Source: Bacteroidales bacterium (lineage in GTDB: Bacteria; Bacteroidota; Bacteroidia; Bacteroidales; VadinHA17). Taken from it: a stretch of DNA of 29,049 nt. A model generated the notes under the pieces. It was not told the origin of the DNA, did no database searches, and saw only the letters and a program-made list of their open reading frames with translations. How positions within the stretch are numbered: the first letter of the stretch is position 1; every line of letters begins with the position of its first letter. The DNA lies in NCBI GenBank assembly GCA_016936695.1, contig JAFGXK010000117.1, positions 1 to 29,049 of the forward strand. The letters are read 5' to 3'. The position numbers were made by a program, and so were the translations under genes. Shown here one piece after another: positions 17,774 through 26,432 of the stretch.

Positions 17774-19069
17774 CTAAAGGAGATCGTATGCCTTTTCAAG
17801 AGTCATTCCCCTTGATCCCTTTATAAGAATAAGGCTTCCGGATAACGGTTCTTTTTTTAAATGCTCCCTGAGTTCCCCTACATTATTAAATAATGTGAAT
17901 CCTGAATCATCCGAAACTTTTTTGAATTCAGGTCCCACAAGAAATATTTTTTCATATTTCACAAGCCGGAGCTCCTCAACGAGCTTCCGGTGTTCCTCTG
18001 TACTCTTTTCTCCAAGTTCAAGCATATCACCCAGGATAAGTACTTTCCGGACTGCCTTAAGCTCCGCGAATGATTTGATAGCGGCTCTCATGCTGGTTGG
18101 ATTTGCATTGTAAGAGTCACAAATCAGAGTGTTGTTGTCAGTAGTTTTCACCTGCGACCGGTTATTGCCCGGCTGATATTTGCTTACAGCTTCGGCAATA
18201 TCTTCCATACCCACTCCGAGGAAAAGCCCGGTAGCGACTGCTGCCCTCACATTATCAAGGTTATAGTCGCCGAACAGAGCTGTCTGAATATCAAACACCC
18301 TGTGCTGATACCTTATCCTTACTGCCAGGTTCATCTCAGAGGGCAGCGCTTCAACCGAAAGTTCAACTCCTGTGGGATGGGAATATGGAATTCCTTTGCT
18401 TACAAGCTTATATATCTTTTTGGTCAGATAGGGATTTTTATCATCGTAGATAGCTATGCCGTTCACCTTCCTTAGATGTTCGTAAAGCTCGGTCTTTGCC
18501 TTCAAAACTCCTTCGTAGGATCCAAAACCCTCAATGTGGGCCGCACCTATATTTGTAATTATGCCATAATCGGGCCGGGCAACATTGCACAAGGTACGGA
18601 TCTCACCCATGTGATTCGCTCCCATCTCCAGAATCATCATTTCCACATCAGGAGGAGCAGAAAGGATGGTAAGAGGCAAGCCGATCTCATTATTGAAATT
18701 CCCCTTAGTGTAATGAATCCTGAGCTTCTTCGACATTATTGCAGCGATAAGCTCCTTGGTAGTTGTTTTTCCATTGGTCCCGGTAATAGCCAGAACGGGA
18801 ACTTTAATCATTTTCCTGTAATATTGGGCAAGGCTATGGAGCTCCATCAGACAATCATCCACAAGGATAGTCCTGTCAGTCTCATAAACCGGATCATCAA
18901 TAACGGCATACGAGGCTCCCTTGTCAAGGGCTTCGGAAGCATATTCGTTTCCGTTGAAATTCTGCCCCCATAGCGCAAAGAACAGTTGTCCTTTCTTTAA
19001 AGTGCGGGTATCTGTTGACACTCCTGAAGACTCCTCCCGGAATATCCTGTATAGCTGTTCTGTGTACAT
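17774..19069 (-). CDS. murF: UDP-N-acetylmuramoyl-tripeptide--D-alanyl-D-alanine ligase
   Basis: The cytoplasmic peptidoglycan ligase that adds D-Ala-D-Ala to the UDP-MurNAc tripeptide using ATP. The 431 residues show an N-terminal Mur domain (VSTDTRTLKKGQLFFALWGQNFNGNEYA), an ATP P-loop GTNGKTTTKE starting at residue 97, EMGANHMGEI, ITNIGAAHIEGFGS, and a C-terminal domain with CDSYNANPTSM and LGDMLELG, all typical of MurF. The start is fixed by the family's usual N-terminus. There is no ordinary intergenic leader: a 15-bp-stem hairpin ends 6 bp before the ATG, so the ribosome-binding region lies inside a possible terminator or attenuator. It is isolated from other mur genes here. Confidence 0.95.
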   Translation of the reverse strand: MYTEQLYRIFREESSGVSTDTRTLKKGQLFFALWGQNFNGNEYASEALDKGASYAVIDDPVYETDRTILVDDCLMELHSLAQYYRKMIKVPVLAITGTNGKTTTKELIAAIMSKKLRIHYTKGNFNNEIGLPLTILSAPPDVEMMILEMGANHMGEIRTLCNVARPDYGIITNIGAAHIEGFGSYEGVLKAKTELYEHLRKVNGIAIYDDKNPYLTKKIYKLVSKGIPYSHPTGVELSVEALPSEMNLAVRIRYQHRVFDIQTALFGDYNLDNVRAAVATGLFLGVGMEDIAEAVSKYQPGNNRSQVKTTDNNTLICDSYNANPTSMRAAIKSFAELKAVRKVLILGDMLELGEKSTEEHRKLVEELRLVKYEKIFLVGPEFKKVSDDSGFTLFNNVGELREHLKKEPLSGSLILIKGSRGMTLEKAYDLL

Positions 19070-19074
19070 AGTAA

Positions 19075-19116
19075 AATAAATTGCCTCATTACAAAAACAT
19101 AATGAGGCAATTTATA
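19075..19116 (-). terminator. Hairpin between gldJ and murF: intrinsic terminator or murF leader structure
   Basis: ATAAATTGCCTCATT (19076-19090) and its exact reverse complement (19101-19115) form a 15-bp stem; an A-T pair at 19091/19100 can extend it to 16 bp with an 8-base loop. On the minus strand the stem follows the gldJ stop by about 19 bases and is followed by a U-rich tail (TTTTAC), as in an intrinsic terminator. The murF ATG starts 6 bases past the stem, so the same structure would also cover the murF ribosome-binding region. Confidence 0.65.
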
Positions 19117-19134
19117 TAAAATTATTTTATTACC

Positions 19135-20622
19135 CTATAATCCTGACGGGCTTCCTACTCTTATCATGGCACACCTGAAACCGATGTCATCACGGCTGCT
19201 CTCCTGATCAAGAAACCTGCGCGTGGAAGGATTCAGCCAGTAGGCCCTGTCTCTCCATGAACCGCCCTTGTATACTCTGGCGTTATCATTAATAAGAGTG
19301 TAGTATTCCTTTTCCTCCTGAATATACATCCTTGACGAACCTTGCTTGTTGTCTTCAACGGTCCAGTCGGAGCCGCTCAAAATCGAGGATGCCAGATCTC
19401 CATCCCTGTAATTCCTGTAATCACCCCTCTGATAGTTATACCTGTTTGCAACATCCGCATCCTTAACCGTATCAACATAAAGCCGTCCGAGTCTGTCCTT
19501 TCCTACCACCTGTCCGTTAGCGTCTCTTCTCAGGTCGGTGAAGACGTTACCTCTGTAGGGATTGAATCCGTCAACATCCTGTGAGGTCATCGGACGATAA
19601 ACATCCTGAACCCATTCGTTGACATTGCCGGCCATGCAGTAAAGACCATAATCGTTAGGCCAGTATGATTTCACATCGGTGGTGATGCTTCCATTATCGT
19701 TAAGGCTTCCGGCAACTCCCATCATATCTCCCCTACCGCGGACAAAATTTGCCATCATTTCACCGCGCGATTTCTTGGCGGCATTCCTTACGTTATGACC
19801 GTCCCACGGGTAAATCCTTCTTTCATAAATGCGTTCCTCATAAGTATTGCCCCTGAGCGCATAGGCAGCAAATTCCCACTCGGCTTCAGTCGGAAGCCTG
19901 TAGGCAGGAAGCAAAAGACCATCCTCAAAATTGGTACGTCTTTCCGTCTGGTTTGGATTAAGGCTTTCCCTCAGCCTGTTTACAACTCCTTCATACTGAC
20001 CTGCAAGATAAGCCTCAGTATTGAAATTCTTCTCATTAAGCTGATTCGGATCAGGATTGAGTTCGCCTTCATCGATAAGAAGCTGCTCGTTGACCCTGTC
20101 TGTTCTCCACAAACAGTAATCATTTGCCTTAACCCAGCTTACTCCTACAACAGGATAGTTGTTGTATGCAGGGTGCCGGAAGTAATACTGAACATAAGGA
20201 TCGTTGAAACCCATCGGACTTCTCCATACCAGCGTATCGGGCAAAGCTCTCCTGAATACCTCGGGATAATCCTTGTAGACCCTCTTCAGCCAGAACAAAT
20301 ATTCACGGTAATCAACGTTCCTAACCTCCGTCTCATCCATGTAAAATGAAGATACGGTGACCGTCCTGGGACTATTGTTCCAGTCGAACATCACATCCTG
20401 CTCAATGCGCCCCATTGTGAAGCGTCCTCCTTCTATAAGTACAAGTCCCGGCCCGGTTTTTTGCTCTGCCCCTAAGGCAACCTCAAATCCTCCATTGTCA
20501 GGATCATTGTAACTCCACCCCGTGGTTTGTGATACATTCGAATCGCCTCTTTTGCCCCCCTTGCACGAAAAGAGAATCAGAGCCGAAATTAATATGACCG
20601 ACAAGATTCTAAATCTAGACAT
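19135..20622 (-). CDS. gldJ: T9SS/gliding lipoprotein GldJ (SUMF1/FGE-like fold)
   Basis: An outer-membrane-associated lipoprotein needed in Flavobacterium for gliding and type IX secretion. The signal peptide ends in a lipobox with LILFSC (Cys20). The rest is a formylglycine-generating-enzyme-like (SUMF1) domain: GPGLVLIEGGRFTMG, then DVMFDWNNSPR, SSFYMDETEV, YPVVGVSWVKANDYCLWRTDR, RLPTEAEWEFAAYA, YCMAGNVNEWVQDV, KGGSWRDRAYWLNPSTRRFLD and DIGFRCA. The DWNN and WRTDRVNE segments and the neighbourhood (porU and porV close by, as in Flavobacterium johnsoniae) favour GldJ over the paralogue GldK/PorK. There is an AAGGAG sequence just before the ATG and a TAnnTTTG box upstream. The length is 495 residues, somewhat shorter than the Flavobacterium protein as I recall it. 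Confidence 0.88.
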   Translation of the reverse strand: MSRFRILSVILISALILFSCKGGKRGDSNVSQTTGWSYNDPDNGGFEVALGAEQKTGPGLVLIEGGRFTMGRIEQDVMFDWNNSPRTVTVSSFYMDETEVRNVDYREYLFWLKRVYKDYPEVFRRALPDTLVWRSPMGFNDPYVQYYFRHPAYNNYPVVGVSWVKANDYCLWRTDRVNEQLLIDEGELNPDPNQLNEKNFNTEAYLAGQYEGVVNRLRESLNPNQTERRTNFEDGLLLPAYRLPTEAEWEFAAYALRGNTYEERIYERRIYPWDGHNVRNAAKKSRGEMMANFVRGRGDMMGVAGSLNDNGSITTDVKSYWPNDYGLYCMAGNVNEWVQDVYRPMTSQDVDGFNPYRGNVFTDLRRDANGQVVGKDRLGRLYVDTVKDADVANRYNYQRGDYRNYRDGDLASSILSGSDWTVEDNKQGSSRMYIQEEKEYYTLINDNARVYKGGSWRDRAYWLNPSTRRFLDQESSRDDIGFRCAMIRVGSPSGL

Positions 20623-20653
20623 AACTCCTTAATTTTAATGCATTTATGATTTT

Positions 20654-20661
20654 CAAAAATA
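20654..20661 (-). promoter_or_regulatory. Candidate -7 promoter box for gldJ
   Basis: On the minus strand this reads TATTTTTG, a match to TAnnTTTG, 31 bases before the gldJ ATG. It would let gldJ be transcribed separately from the porP-like gene located 79 bp upstream. No clear -33 element is visible. Confidence 0.4.
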
Positions 20662-20701
20662 CGTAAGCCGTAAAATATTTTTTTTTAGGACACCAATATA
20701 A

Positions 20702-21670
20702 CTACATATCAGGTGCATTTATTGTTCTCCCCTTAATTCTTTTTTCAACATTATTGAAACGGAAACTGAGGCCGGTCTGATGCATCAGCGAAAAAGGCGT
20801 AACCCTGCTTTCTGAAGCAATATTGAACCTGTAGCTGTAAAATAGTGACATCCGGTCAAGCCTGACAGAGAACCCAGCCTGACAATCGAGTCCGGCAGAG
20901 TTTTCCATAATAATCATACCGCTGACCGACAGGTTATTGCTTTCCACAACCGCCCCGGCCGCCAACGATTGATAATCGCCCTGCAACTCGAAACTTCCTG
21001 CCGGAACCAGTTTTAATCCGCTCCATCTTTTCAATCCCAGATCAGCAGATAGATGTACAAGAAGCTTCCTTTCGAGGCGTTCCGCCGGCGATCCCCTGCC
21101 ATCAGTATCCGGCTCCGAAAGATGAGTTATTGACAGTCCTCCTGAAATATTTCTGTAAATGAACAGGATCCCGGTACCAACATCAAAAACAGTCCTGTTC
21201 TGACTTCCCTGCAGATCAGCAGTCGGCAATCCAATCCCACCCATTGGATCAATCTCGTCAGGGAAAACTGCACCACTGAAATTGAATCCCCTGCTGAAGA
21301 AGCCAGCTGAAAGTCCGCCATTAATATACAGTTCTCTTCCGGCCTGAAGAAAATAGGAATACGACAAGCCTCCTCTGAGATCATTCATAATACCGCCTAT
21401 ATGATCGCTGGCGATATAGGCGCCAGCACCTCCGTGAAGCAGTTCAAAGTAAGAATCATAGGAAATGAAAAAAGAATGAAAGTTATAATTGTTACCCGGA
21501 TAGAAATTCATATACGAAAGTCTCATGGTACCATCATATTCACTCCCCGCAAATGCCGGATTATTCATTACCATGGTCTGGTAACCCGGACCGTAGCAGG
21601 TCTCCTGGCTGTTGACAGCTTCACAAAAAGACAAAAAAGCCAGAAATATAATCCGGGTTGAGTTTCTCAT
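20702..21670 (-). CDS. PorP/SprF-family T9SS outer-membrane protein
   Basis: A 322-residue predicted beta-barrel of the PorP/SprF family. It has a signal peptide (hydrophobic RIIFLAFLSFCEAV, cleavage near NSQ), then the family opening with MNNPAFAGSEYDG and repeated amphipathic strands ending in aromatic residues. The C-terminal segment LMHQTGLSFRFN is a likely last strand. PorP/SprF proteins are T9SS-associated; PorP partners the PorK-N ring and PorE, and SprF-type members pair with particular surface adhesins. No large adhesin gene is adjacent, so this member probably serves the core system or acts with gldJ and porU. It diverges from porU, sharing a gap of 115 bp or less, and lies 79 bp upstream of gldJ on the same strand. 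Confidence 0.85.
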   Translation of the reverse strand: MRNSTRIIFLAFLSFCEAVNSQETCYGPGYQTMVMNNPAFAGSEYDGTMRLSYMNFYPGNNYNFHSFFISYDSYFELLHGGAGAYIASDHIGGIMNDLRGGLSYSYFLQAGRELYINGGLSAGFFSRGFNFSGAVFPDEIDPMGGIGLPTADLQGSQNRTVFDVGTGILFIYRNISGGLSITHLSEPDTDGRGSPAERLERKLLVHLSADLGLKRWSGLKLVPAGSFELQGDYQSLAAGAVVESNNLSVSGMIIMENSAGLDCQAGFSVRLDRMSLFYSYRFNIASESRVTPFSLMHQTGLSFRFNNVEKRIKGRTINAPDM

Positions 21671-21768
21671 CTGTCTTGTAGTTCCTTTACTAACTCAGTG
21701 AATCCCTAATAATTTATTTAAAATAATGTTCAACCTGCAAAATAAACCAAAAACCTTAACTACATTTC

Positions 21769-21776
21769 TATCTTTG
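21769..21776 (+). promoter_or_regulatory. Candidate -7 promoter box for porU
   Basis: TATCTTTG matches TAnnTTTG and lies 9 bases before the ATG at 21786. If used, transcription would start only a few bases before that ATG, giving a nearly leaderless message and excluding the upstream in-frame ATG at 21726. Confidence 0.35.
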
Positions 21777-21785
21777 TCACTCATA

Positions 21786-24700
21786 ATGAGAAAACATTTA
21801 AAAATAGAGTGTCTGACCACTGTATTTTTTATCCTGACACTCCCCGGAATCTCCCAGGAGTACTCCTCTTCATCTGTTCTTTCGTCAGGCAAATGGTACC
21901 GTATTTCAGTAACAGAGGATAACATCTACAGAATTGATTATTCAACCCTGAAGTCGCTGGGTCTCGAAAATCCTTCAAATCCAAGGATTTTCGGCAATAA
22001 TACCGGTCAGCTCTCCTACTACAATGATGGCTCTCAGTCTGACGACCTTAAAGAAATCGCCATTTTTACAAATACAGGTTCCGACGGGATCTTCAATGAA
22101 GGTGATTATCTTCTTTTCTTCGGCTTAGGCACAAACAGTTGGATCTACGATTATTCAACCGGAGAATACAGCCATCTGAAACACAACTATTCCGACACGG
22201 CATTTTATTTCCTTACCTCCGGCCTAGCGCCTGGCAGAAGGATAATCCGATCGAAAGAGCCTGTTAATCAGCCCGATCTAATAACAGAAACATCCGATGA
22301 TCTTTTCATACATGAAATTGAATCGGAGAACATTCTTCACTCCGGAAGAGAATGGTATCAGACTACCGGAAGCGGAAGGGATATTGAGATTAATCCGGGA
22401 TTCAGCGATGTCCTGACGACTGAAAAAATCAAGTACAAAATAAATGTACTGGCTAGAGCATCAATATCAACCCGTTTCAGCTTCGGCGATTCAAAATCGA
22501 CGCTTTCAACGGTTCAGGTTGAAGGAATTAATCTTTCATCAACAACCGGGATCTGGGCCCGGACTGCAGAAATGAAAGGCGAGTCTTTCCCGCTGACTTC
22601 AGAACCGGCTTTCAGAATTTCATATTCAAACAACGGTGAGATTTCTGCAAGAGGATGGATAGATTATGTAATACTGCACGCCCGAAAACAGAATAAATTT
22701 AACGGCCGGTATTCTGCCTTCTTTGACTCCCGGTCGGTAAACGAAGGCATGGTCACAGAATTTGTAATATCCGGCGAGGCAGAAAATGCAATTATCTGGG
22801 ACGTCAGCGACCCAATTAATCCCTCTGAGCAAAGCCTGACCATCACCGGAAGTAAAATCAGATTCAGAAGTGAAACCGATTCGCTTAAAACATTCATAGC
22901 TTTTAGTCCGCAAAATGCAAAAGTCGCTGCAATTGAACCGGATCCAGTTCCCAACCAGGATCTTCACAATTCGAATGCGGCAGATATGGTGATTGTCGTT
23001 CACCCACTGTTCTATCCCTATGCAGTCCGATTGGCAGAACTGCACAGAAGCAGCAGCGGACTGGAATCCCTGGTGGCCACCCCTCAGCAGATCTACAATG
23101 AGTTCTCAGGCGGCATACCCGATATCGTGGCAATACGAAACTTTCTGAAAATGAAATACCAGCGGCAGAAAAACGGGGAACGTAAATTGCGATACCTTCT
23201 CCTGTTCGGCGACGGATCATATGACAACAGAACTTCTCCACCCGGAAATACCAGTTATATACCTACCTACCAGACGCTTAACTCTAATGTCACAATTTCC
23301 TCCTTTACCTCTGATGATTTCTACGGCCTGCTCGACGACGGGGAAGGAGAAGAGACTGGCACAGAGGATCTTGGAATTGGCAGGATCCCTGTGTCTGATA
23401 CATCCGAAGCACGGATTCTGGTCTCCAAAATTGAAAAATACCTGAATGTTTACGACCAGGCGGAATGGAAGAATTTACTGTGCATGGTAGCAGATGACGA
23501 GGATGGCAATATCCATATGAGTGATTCCGAAGGACTTGTTGCCATTGCCGAAGAGCGTGCGCCATGGGCTGTAATTGACAAGATCTATATCGATGCTTTC
23601 AGGCAAGAGACAACCTCTACAGGGCAGTTCTATCCTGACGCAACAAGAGTAATAAATGACAGAATCAACTCCGGAGCGCTCATAGTAAATTACGTCGGGC
23701 ATGGAAACGAAACAAGTCTGGCTCACGAAAGAATAATATCCCCGGAGGAAATAAGAAGCTGGCGCAACAAGGGCAGACTTCCTCTCTTCATAACCGCCAC
23801 CTGCGAATTCAGCCGCTTTGACGATATCTCAGCCAATCCTGCTACGGGTATGGCTATGGAAAAACAGTCGTCGGGCGAGAGTATTCTTCTTCATCCCGAC
23901 GGAGGGGCAATAGCGCTTATGTCCACCACTCGGCTTGTCTATTCAGCTCCCAATTACATCCTCAACAGGAATATCTTTGAAACAGCGTTTAACCGAGATG
24001 AGGATGGAAGATCGATGAGACTGGGCGACATTATCCGGATTGCAAAGAACATGTCGGGATCCAATACCAACAAAAGGAATTTCATGCTGCTCGGCGACCC
24101 GGCTTTACGACTTGCCTGGCCATGGAATGGCAGGGTGGTCACCGACTCAATTAACAATGTTCCGGCAAGTGAATCCACCGACACACTTAAAGCCCTTTCG
24201 ATGATCACAATCTCGGGCCATGTCGAGGATATTTCAGGAAATCCGGCAGAAGATTTCAATGGGGTCGTTTCACACACTGTTTTCGGGAAACCATCTCTTA
24301 ATGAAACACTTGCCAACGACGGCGGTGAGAGATTGGAATTCACAGAGAGAGACGCCATCCTTTTTGCCGGCAAAACGAAGGCTGTAAATGGAAGATTCAG
24401 GTTTAGCTTTATCGTACCCAGGGACATTGATTACTCACCGGGACAGGGAAAAATAATCTACTATGCATCCGACGGCAACAGGGATATGAATGGAAGTTTT
24501 ACTGAGATCGTGACGGGAGGATTCAGCAATTCGGACCATAACGACTCATCCGGTCCGTTGATAAGGCTGTTCCTTAATGACACCCTCTTTCGCAGCGGAG
24601 GTATTGCCGGAAGCAACCCGGTATTGCTTGCGCTGATAGAGGACAGCGGAGGTATTAACACAGCCGGAACCGGGATTGGACATGATATCACTTTCTGGCT

Positions 24701-25202
24701 CGACGAAGACAAATCAATTCCCGTTGTCCTGAATAACTATTTTCAAAATGATTTTGGAAGCTTTAGCTCAGGATCAGTTTATTATCCCCTTTACGAAATA
24801 AGTCCGGGAAGTCATACCCTGACTCTAAAGGCCTGGGATAATTTCAATAATTCCTCTGAAGTCTCGATTCATTTCAATTCCGGTGATGAAGAAAATTTTA
24901 TGCTGAAAAACCTTCTGAACTATCCTAATCCTTTCAGCGAGAGCACAAGGATAAGTCTTCAGCACAACCGACCCGAAGGAATTTTGCGTGTTTCAGTGTC
25001 AATTTTTAATATTAATGGTCAACTTATCAATGTCTTAAACACTACCCTGAGATCCACCGGATACCAACTTGAACCCATAATCTGGGACGGCCGGACTTCA
25101 GGCGGCCAGAAAGCCCCGAAAGGGATCTATCCCTACAGAGTCAAAATCACCTCCGAAACAGGTGAAACATCCACTCTTTCAGGAAGAATGATCATTTATT
25201 AA
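21786..25202 (+). CDS. porU: T9SS sortase PorU (C25-like cysteine peptidase)
   Basis: A large outer-membrane signal peptidase/sortase of the type IX system. It cuts the C-terminal sorting domain from cargo and links the cargo to anionic lipopolysaccharide. The frame is open from 21726, but the ATG at 21786 gives a clean signal peptide (HLKIECLTTVFFILTLPGISQ) and follows a promoter-like box; this makes 1138 residues. The gingipain-like peptidase domain lies about 380-750, with catalytic His639 in NYVGHGNE and Cys673 in ITATCEFSRFDD. It is preceded by an extracellular beta-rich N-terminal region. The last 90 or so residues form a type A sorting-domain-like module (NYPNPFSESTRISL, then VSIFNINGQLI and GIYPYRVKI), which PorU itself keeps in Porphyromonas. 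porV follows 67 bp downstream. Confidence 0.94.
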   Translation: MRKHLKIECLTTVFFILTLPGISQEYSSSSVLSSGKWYRISVTEDNIYRIDYSTLKSLGLENPSNPRIFGNNTGQLSYYNDGSQSDDLKEIAIFTNTGSDGIFNEGDYLLFFGLGTNSWIYDYSTGEYSHLKHNYSDTAFYFLTSGLAPGRRIIRSKEPVNQPDLITETSDDLFIHEIESENILHSGREWYQTTGSGRDIEINPGFSDVLTTEKIKYKINVLARASISTRFSFGDSKSTLSTVQVEGINLSSTTGIWARTAEMKGESFPLTSEPAFRISYSNNGEISARGWIDYVILHARKQNKFNGRYSAFFDSRSVNEGMVTEFVISGEAENAIIWDVSDPINPSEQSLTITGSKIRFRSETDSLKTFIAFSPQNAKVAAIEPDPVPNQDLHNSNAADMVIVVHPLFYPYAVRLAELHRSSSGLESLVATPQQIYNEFSGGIPDIVAIRNFLKMKYQRQKNGERKLRYLLLFGDGSYDNRTSPPGNTSYIPTYQTLNSNVTISSFTSDDFYGLLDDGEGEETGTEDLGIGRIPVSDTSEARILVSKIEKYLNVYDQAEWKNLLCMVADDEDGNIHMSDSEGLVAIAEERAPWAVIDKIYIDAFRQETTSTGQFYPDATRVINDRINSGALIVNYVGHGNETSLAHERIISPEEIRSWRNKGRLPLFITATCEFSRFDDISANPATGMAMEKQSSGESILLHPDGGAIALMSTTRLVYSAPNYILNRNIFETAFNRDEDGRSMRLGDIIRIAKNMSGSNTNKRNFMLLGDPALRLAWPWNGRVVTDSINNVPASESTDTLKALSMITISGHVEDISGNPAEDFNGVVSHTVFGKPSLNETLANDGGERLEFTERDAILFAGKTKAVNGRFRFSFIVPRDIDYSPGQGKIIYYASDGNRDMNGSFTEIVTGGFSNSDHNDSSGPLIRLFLNDTLFRSGGIAGSNPVLLALIEDSGGINTAGTGIGHDITFWLDEDKSIPVVLNNYFQNDFGSFSSGSVYYPLYEISPGSHTLTLKAWDNFNNSSEVSIHFNSGDEENFMLKNLLNYPNPFSESTRISLQHNRPEGILRVSVSIFNINGQLINVLNTTLRSTGYQLEPIIWDGRTSGGQKAPKGIYPYRVKITSETGETSTLSGRMIIY

Positions 25203-25235
25203 CAACCACACAATAAGTCGGCAAAATATTTGTTT

Positions 25236-25243
25236 TATATTTG
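25236..25243 (+). promoter_or_regulatory. Candidate -7 promoter box for porV
   Basis: TATATTTG matches TAnnTTTG and lies 26 bases before the porV start codon in the porU/porV gap, so porV may have its own promoter in addition to read-through from porU. No clear -33 TTTG lies at the expected distance. Confidence 0.45.
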
Positions 25244-25269
25244 CATTTTTAAAATCAAAGAGATAAAGT

Positions 25270-26427
25270 ATGAAGATAACAATTACTCCCGTAATATTTC
25301 TCCTGCTACTTTTTTCACTGACTGCCCGGTTGCATTCTCAGGAACTGAATGCCATTCAGACCGTGGTGCCTTTTATCACAATAGCCCCCGACTCCAGGGC
25401 TGGGGCTATGGGCGATGTCGGTGCCGCAACATCACCGGATATATACAGTCAGCACTGGAATCCGGCAAAATATGCTTTTATTGATGGCAATGCAGGTGTC
25501 GGTATTTCATATTCTCCATGGTTAAGAAACCTTGTTCCGGATATCAACATTGCATATCTGACAGGCTATTACAGGATAGACGAAAAGCAGGTTGCAAGCG
25601 CAAGCCTTCTTTATTCATCTCTGGGGGATGTTCATTTCACTGACGATTTCGGAAATCTTGAAAGAACTTTCAAACCCAATGAGCTTGCTTTCGACCTTGG
25701 TTATTCGAGGATTTTTGCCGAACATTTTTCAGGTGGTATTGCTTTCAGATTCATCTACTCAAACCTCACCGGCGGATCCTATTCAGGTGGTGATGCAACC
25801 AAGGCAGGAACTTCTTTTGCTGCTGATATTTCGGGATACTACAACAACAACGTTTCCATGTTCGGCAAGGACGGAGAGTTTGGACTTGGTGTAAACTTTT
25901 CAAATATCGGTTCAAAAATGAGCTATTCGGATGATCAGGCTTCTGATTTCATCCCGATGAACCTCAGGCTTGGAGGCTCAGGCACTGTCGAACTGGATGA
26001 ATTCAACAAACTAACGCTTGCGGTGGATTTCAACAAACTTCTCGTTCCCACGCCCCCGGAATACAGTTCATCGAATCCCGACAGCATAATCGCCGGAAAA
26101 GATCCCAATGTATCGGTACCAGTTGCGATATTCCAGTCGTTTTACGATGCACCCGGCGGTTTCAGTGAGGAACTGCGGGAATGGACTGCATCAATCGGAC
26201 TTGAATACTGGTACAGTGATCAGTTTGCGCTCAGGGCTGGATATTTCCACGAAAATGAGAGCAAGGGAAACCGGAAATACTTCACTGCCGGAGCAGGATT
26301 TAAACTCAAAGGATTTACGATCGATTTCTCATATCTGATGCCAACTGTGTCGAACCATCCCCTTGCAAGAACTCTCCGATTCTCGCTGGCATTCGATATC
26401 AATGCTCTTCAAAGAAACGGCAATTAA
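25270..26427 (+). CDS. porV: T9SS outer-membrane shuttle protein PorV
   Basis: A 385-residue FadL-like outer-membrane barrel that carries T9SS cargo from the SprA translocon to PorU. The signal peptide is MKITITPVIFLLLLFSLTARLHS. The mature N-terminus has the PorV hallmarks FITIAPDSRAGAMGDVGAATSPD and QHWNPAKYAF, then strand-rich sequence with GYYRIDEKQVASASL and SLGDVHFTDDFG. It ends with a last strand LRFSLAFDIN. Length and motifs match the family. It directly follows porU, and ispF begins 5 bp after its stop, so the two are probably co-transcribed. Confidence 0.94.
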   Translation: MKITITPVIFLLLLFSLTARLHSQELNAIQTVVPFITIAPDSRAGAMGDVGAATSPDIYSQHWNPAKYAFIDGNAGVGISYSPWLRNLVPDINIAYLTGYYRIDEKQVASASLLYSSLGDVHFTDDFGNLERTFKPNELAFDLGYSRIFAEHFSGGIAFRFIYSNLTGGSYSGGDATKAGTSFAADISGYYNNNVSMFGKDGEFGLGVNFSNIGSKMSYSDDQASDFIPMNLRLGGSGTVELDEFNKLTLAVDFNKLLVPTPPEYSSSNPDSIIAGKDPNVSVPVAIFQSFYDAPGGFSEELREWTASIGLEYWYSDQFALRAGYFHENESKGNRKYFTAGAGFKLKGFTIDFSYLMPTVSNHPLARTLRFSLAFDINALQRNGN

Positions 26428-26432
26428 CAAGC

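Noticed and set aside
18476..18973. A 165-residue plus-strand open frame inside murF
   Set aside because: murF motifs cover the same bases on the other strand, and the translation shows no family resemblance.
19795..20349. A 184-residue open frame on the plus strand, antisense to gldJ
   Set aside because: It lies wholly inside a gene with clear family motifs, has no recognisable domain, signal peptide or promoter, and is of the kind produced by reverse-strand codon bias.
20640..20701. An A/T run between the porP-like gene and gldJ considered as an intrinsic terminator
   Set aside because: On the minus strand the run is A-rich rather than U-rich and no GC stem precedes it.
22626..23045. Open frames on the minus strand inside porU, including a 139-residue one and others up to 157 residues (23954-24427)
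   Set aside because: They are cysteine- or serine-rich shadow translations without domains; porU is continuous and well conserved across the same bases.
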